Below, in pieces: positions 8,391 through 10,447 of a stretch of DNA of 10,447 nt (within the stretch, counting starts at the first letter, position 1; each line of letters starts with the position of its first letter). Below the pieces are notes generated by a model. The model saw nothing but the letters and a program-made list of their open reading frames with translations. It searched no databases and was not told the DNA's origin. The DNA lies in the NCBI GenBank assembly GCA_003833135.1, contig QZLH01002838.1:1-10447 (forward strand), in the 5' to 3' direction. The position numbers and the translations under genes were made by a program. This DNA is from Oehlia diaphana (Eukaryota > Glomeromycota > Glomeromycetes > Glomerales > Glomeraceae).

Positions 8391-8448
8391 CTAAAATATA
8401 TTTAAAATTAGTTTTCAAGACTCGTTTGACAAAATAATTTCATTTTAC
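8391..8448 (-). other. Inferred intron 2 of the decayed gene (58 nt)
   Basis: Donor GTAAAA follows TCT CGT GAT; acceptor TATTTTAG precedes GTC ACA ACT. Phase 0. The frame downstream matches the long exon that contains KRDVGRCMTES. Confidence 0.65.
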
Positions 8449-8595
8449 ATCACGAGATCAGATTAGGTTTCCATTTTCATAAAGTCTCAAGTGCTGGCAA
8501 AATATTTGATATGTAGATATAGTATAAAACTAGTTACTACTGTGTGGGAAGTAATAATATTACAATGGACATCAGTTTCTTCGCTAGTGATTATA

Positions 8596-8666
8596 CTATA
8601 CTAGAAAACCTAAAAAGTATGTCATCATATCCATATATTCATTATGAAAATAGTTTATTGCCTTAC
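8596..8666 (-). other. Inferred intron 1 of the decayed gene (71 nt)
   Basis: Donor GTAAGG follows CTA AAC AG, and the acceptor is TATAG. It joins AG to T as one Ser codon and continues ATA ATC ACT AGC GAA GAA. Two earlier acceptors (TTTTTAG, TTCTAG) do not keep this frame open. Confidence 0.6.
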
Positions 8667-8887
8667 CTGTTTAGCTAATTTTTTTCTGGTACTAAACTTC
8701 GAAGCTTCTTTTTTCGTTCAACATCCTTCGAGAGGACTTGTTCTAAAACTTTTTGCAAAATATTTTCAAAATTCTCCACCTCCTTTTCAAGATTGCCTGT
8801 CCATTCACCTTCCTCTACTCATACAAATAGTGCCGTAGAAATTCTGATGATATTGAGGAATTCTCTTGTTAAAAGAAACTCTTTCAT

Positions 8888-9679
8888 ATTTTAATAGGAT
8901 AAGAAGTTAAATGTTAGTGAAAAGCTTGCTAAGCGAAGTAAAAAAATAATATACGGTAAATTTTAATACCTTTTCGCCATACTGCCTTTTTAAATGTCTT
9001 GCTTTATGCCAAAAGTTTGTGTTCAAGAATAAGAGTATGCAGAATGCGCATTGAAAATCTTAACTTTTAGAATAGTGTTGGGGACAATACATATATGGAC
9101 TTTTTTTCGCTTGCCTGACTACTTAATAGTTAATACTAAGATCTGAAAACATCATATAAATATATTCTGCTCAGAATTGGTGGTGTCAGAGAGCCCGTCC
9201 CTCTGAAGTAAATACATATATCAATAAATACTATTCTGCTAAACATTGTAAGAAAAAAAAATTTGAAATATTTTGGGTATCGATTTCTTATGTAATTTGT
9301 TGCACAAGCAGTCACACAGAGCTACAGCTGATTTGGGCAGTGTATCACTTATTATATCATATGCACTTTAATGAGGATTGAAAACGTGCTAATTTATGTC
9401 GCACACTGTTCTCCTACATGCATTGTGGCAGAGTGAAGTGAAGTGTAGGTAAAAAATAAATCGTATTATTATTATAATAATTATGTTGTATACTATACTA
9501 TTTCAATAAAGAATTTAAGACTCAGAAAACTCATTGCACATATTACAATTATTGTTAAAATCTGAGAAATCTATGATAGTAAGCCCTCCCTAGGGATTAT
9601 AAAGACAATAATTAGATTTGAAAATATTAATTTCTAGTGAATCACATGGATAAGGCTTTCTTTTCTCTTTACAATAATA
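8888..9679. other. AT-rich stretch with no gene seen
   Basis: I see no open frame with protein-like content, no tRNA-like or rRNA-like sequence and no tandem array. The only long plus-strand frame nearby (8644-8838) is antisense to exon 1 of the decayed gene. The 5' flank of that gene lies at 8888-9000 on the minus strand; no clear promoter element stands out. Runs of TATTAT and ATAATAAT near 9465-9485 are simple AT-rich sequence. Confidence 0.6.
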
Positions 9680-10063
9680 TCACGCATATTCTGAAATTTT
9701 AACAAAGTTTATGACAATATTGTTGCCATCTTTGCTAGTACGGTAATATTCAGGATCAGTTAGATATTTTAATATAAAAGACCAGTATCCACAACTGACG
9801 AGTCTATATCCTTGCTGATACGATTTTATAAAAGCAACTATATATGCTACAGTATTTAGGCAATTATATAACTGGTATTTCTTCATTTCTGCCCAATTAT
9901 TAGAATGATAATAATTATATTCCTTGTACCCTGTGGCCCATTCAGCTAGATATTTTTTAATATATTTTTGAGCAATATTTTCATTATATGCTTTTTTAAT
10001 GCAGTCGACATATTCATTGGTATGCAAATCATATTCTTCTTGAGTCTGGAAATTTATTCTCCT
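9680..10063 (-). CDS. Unrecognised exon-like ORF, Tyr/Asn/Lys-rich
   Basis: Minus-strand frame open from after TAG 10064-10066 to TGA 9680-9682, 127 codons. It has a balanced, protein-like composition with aromatic residues, for example LAEWATGYKEYNYYHSNNWA, and a hydrophobic patch (VAYIVAFIKSY). It has no upstream ATG in frame; the track-like TTG at 10027 is not a likely eukaryotic start. CTTTAG just before 10063 or TTCCAG a few codons in could be splice acceptors, so this may be a last exon whose earlier exons lie beyond the repeats or are lost. I do not recognise the family. It could also be a remnant, since the repeat region begins directly upstream. Confidence 0.45.
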   Translation of the reverse strand, partial: RRINFQTQEEYDLHTNEYVDCIKKAYNENIAQKYIKKYLAEWATGYKEYNYYHSNNWAEMKKYQLYNCLNTVAYIVAFIKSYQQGYRLVSCGYWSFILKYLTDPEYYRTSKDGNNIVINFVKISEYA

Positions 10064-10093
10064 CTAAAGTTGCCTGCCGAAATTCTACAGGCT

Positions 10094-10177
10094 ATTGTTG
10101 AAATGTCGAAACTAAAACCTGTCAAAATGCCGAAATGCCGAAATAGTTTCGACATGTCGAAATTGTCGAAACCTAAA
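10094..10177. repeat. GTCGAAA/GCCGAAA short repeats with a 16-bp perfect palindrome
   Basis: TGTCGAAA and TGCCGAAA motifs recur several times. At 10147-10162 TTTCGACATGTCGAAA is a perfect palindrome. This may be the border of the adjacent foldback repeats. Confidence 0.65.
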
Positions 10178-10179
10178 AA

Positions 10180-10328
10180 TATTACGTTTTACATAATAAC
10201 TCGGCATCCAATGATCGTAGAAAGATGCACCATAACTCGTTGGAATCGTCTCATAACGACGAGTCGAATGGCGGTTAGATCGTCTTTCCACGATCATTGG
10301 ATACCGAGATATTGAGCGAAACGTCAAA
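10180..10328. mobile_element. Foldback (MITE-like) repeat
   Basis: CTCGGCATCCAATGATCGT and the following AGAAAG (10200-10224) pair with CTTTCCACGATCATTGG and ATACCGAG (10284-10308), two mismatches in 25. The arms extend outward through a weaker match (ACGTTTTACATAATAA against the reverse complement of TATTGAGCGAAACGT). No coding content; both overlapping ORFs here are by-products of the inverted repeat. Confidence 0.65.
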
Positions 10329-10362
10329 AATCGGCATTTTACATTTTGCGATACTGCGCCGT

Positions 10363-10447
10363 TTGACGTTTCACTTAATAACTCGGCATCCAATGATCGT
10401 AAAAAGATGCACCATAGCTCGTTGGAATCGTCTCATAACGACGAGTC
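10363..10447. repeat. Second copy of the foldback repeat, cut by the window end
   Basis: From 10380 the sequence repeats 10199-10265 almost exactly (period 181), with changes such as GTAAAAAG for GTAGAAAG and ATAGCTCG for ATAACTCG. The spacer has a further inverted repeat: GAAACGTCAAA at 10319-10329 and TTTGACGTTTC at 10362-10372. The copy continues beyond the window. Confidence 0.8.

Larger units (their letters stand above)
7089..8887 (-). pseudogene. Six-exon gene of unknown function, decayed; possible PD-(D/E)XK-like segment
   Basis: Protein-like segments link through GT-AG introns of 58-79 nt with matching phase: exons 8887-8667 (ATG MKEFLLTREF), 8595-8449, 8390-7912, 7832-7683, 7613-7321 and 7255-7089. 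Typical segments are LYENGNLI, FEDLCSLSEMEALVIDTEA, KRDVGRCMTESASYEKTMWE, NEGSYVCEMLASLLNIVMSD, RRADYMMVVQFRKNAELEII followed by YLETGRPNS, and DVMELYAMQKESGIYKY. Lesions: TGA 8819-8821, TAG 8675-8677, a -1 shift near 8526-8529, TGA 8458-8460, TAG 8319-8321, TGA 8292-8294, TAG 7965-7967, TAG 7682-7684 (at an uncertain junction) and TGA 7580-7582. RRAD followed by EIIYLETG resembles the D...ExK layout of restriction-endonuclease-like domains, but Gly stands where Lys is usual. The last exon runs into the inverted-repeat element and stops in it, so the C-terminus seems lost. I associate the family with expanded Rhizophagus hypothetical proteins, unverified. Confidence 0.75.

Overview
The window looks like eukaryotic nuclear DNA. 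It is AT-rich, with short GT-AG introns, one large virus-like DNA polymerase gene, a second gene in several exons, and long stretches of foldback elements and tandem arrays. Protein wording and repeat style remind me of arbuscular mycorrhizal fungi (Glomeromycotina, Rhizophagus-like). That is an impression from memory, not a search result.

Layout. 1-832 (+): 3' part of a gene for a coiled-coil protein with one membrane helix near its C-terminus; the frame changes near 330-380, by a small intron or a frameshift. 926-4767 (-): a family B DNA polymerase with 3'-5' exonuclease. All exonuclease and polymerase motifs are present, but the frame is broken by a one-base loss near 4506-4509 and by in-frame TAGs at 3755-3757 and 1340-1342. 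The frame stays open for 137 codons after the last TAG. 4768-7113: no gene, but diverged hairpin repeats, a 121-bp duplication, an element with 11-bp terminal inverted repeats, a 32-bp tandem array, a 56-bp palindrome, a 52-bp tandem array and an inverted-repeat element of about 312 bp. 7089-8887 (-): a six-exon pseudogene of unknown function, with many nonsense codons and one frameshift, whose 3' end runs into that 312-bp element. 8888-9679: nothing convincing. 9680-10063 (-): an orphan exon-like ORF. 10068-10447: short-period repeats, a perfect 16-bp palindrome and a foldback repeat whose second copy is cut by the window end.

The most notable signal is that the internal stops in the two broken genes are all TAG or TGA, never TAA, and each can be reached from a sense codon by one C:G to T:A change. 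Both inferred one-base losses lie in four-T runs. I read this as two decayed genes with a biased mutation pattern. Recoding of TAG/TGA is a less likely alternative that can be tested. The polymerase and the coiled-coil/membrane gene are convergent neighbours and may be remnants of one integrated virus-like or mobile element, but the window alone cannot show it.
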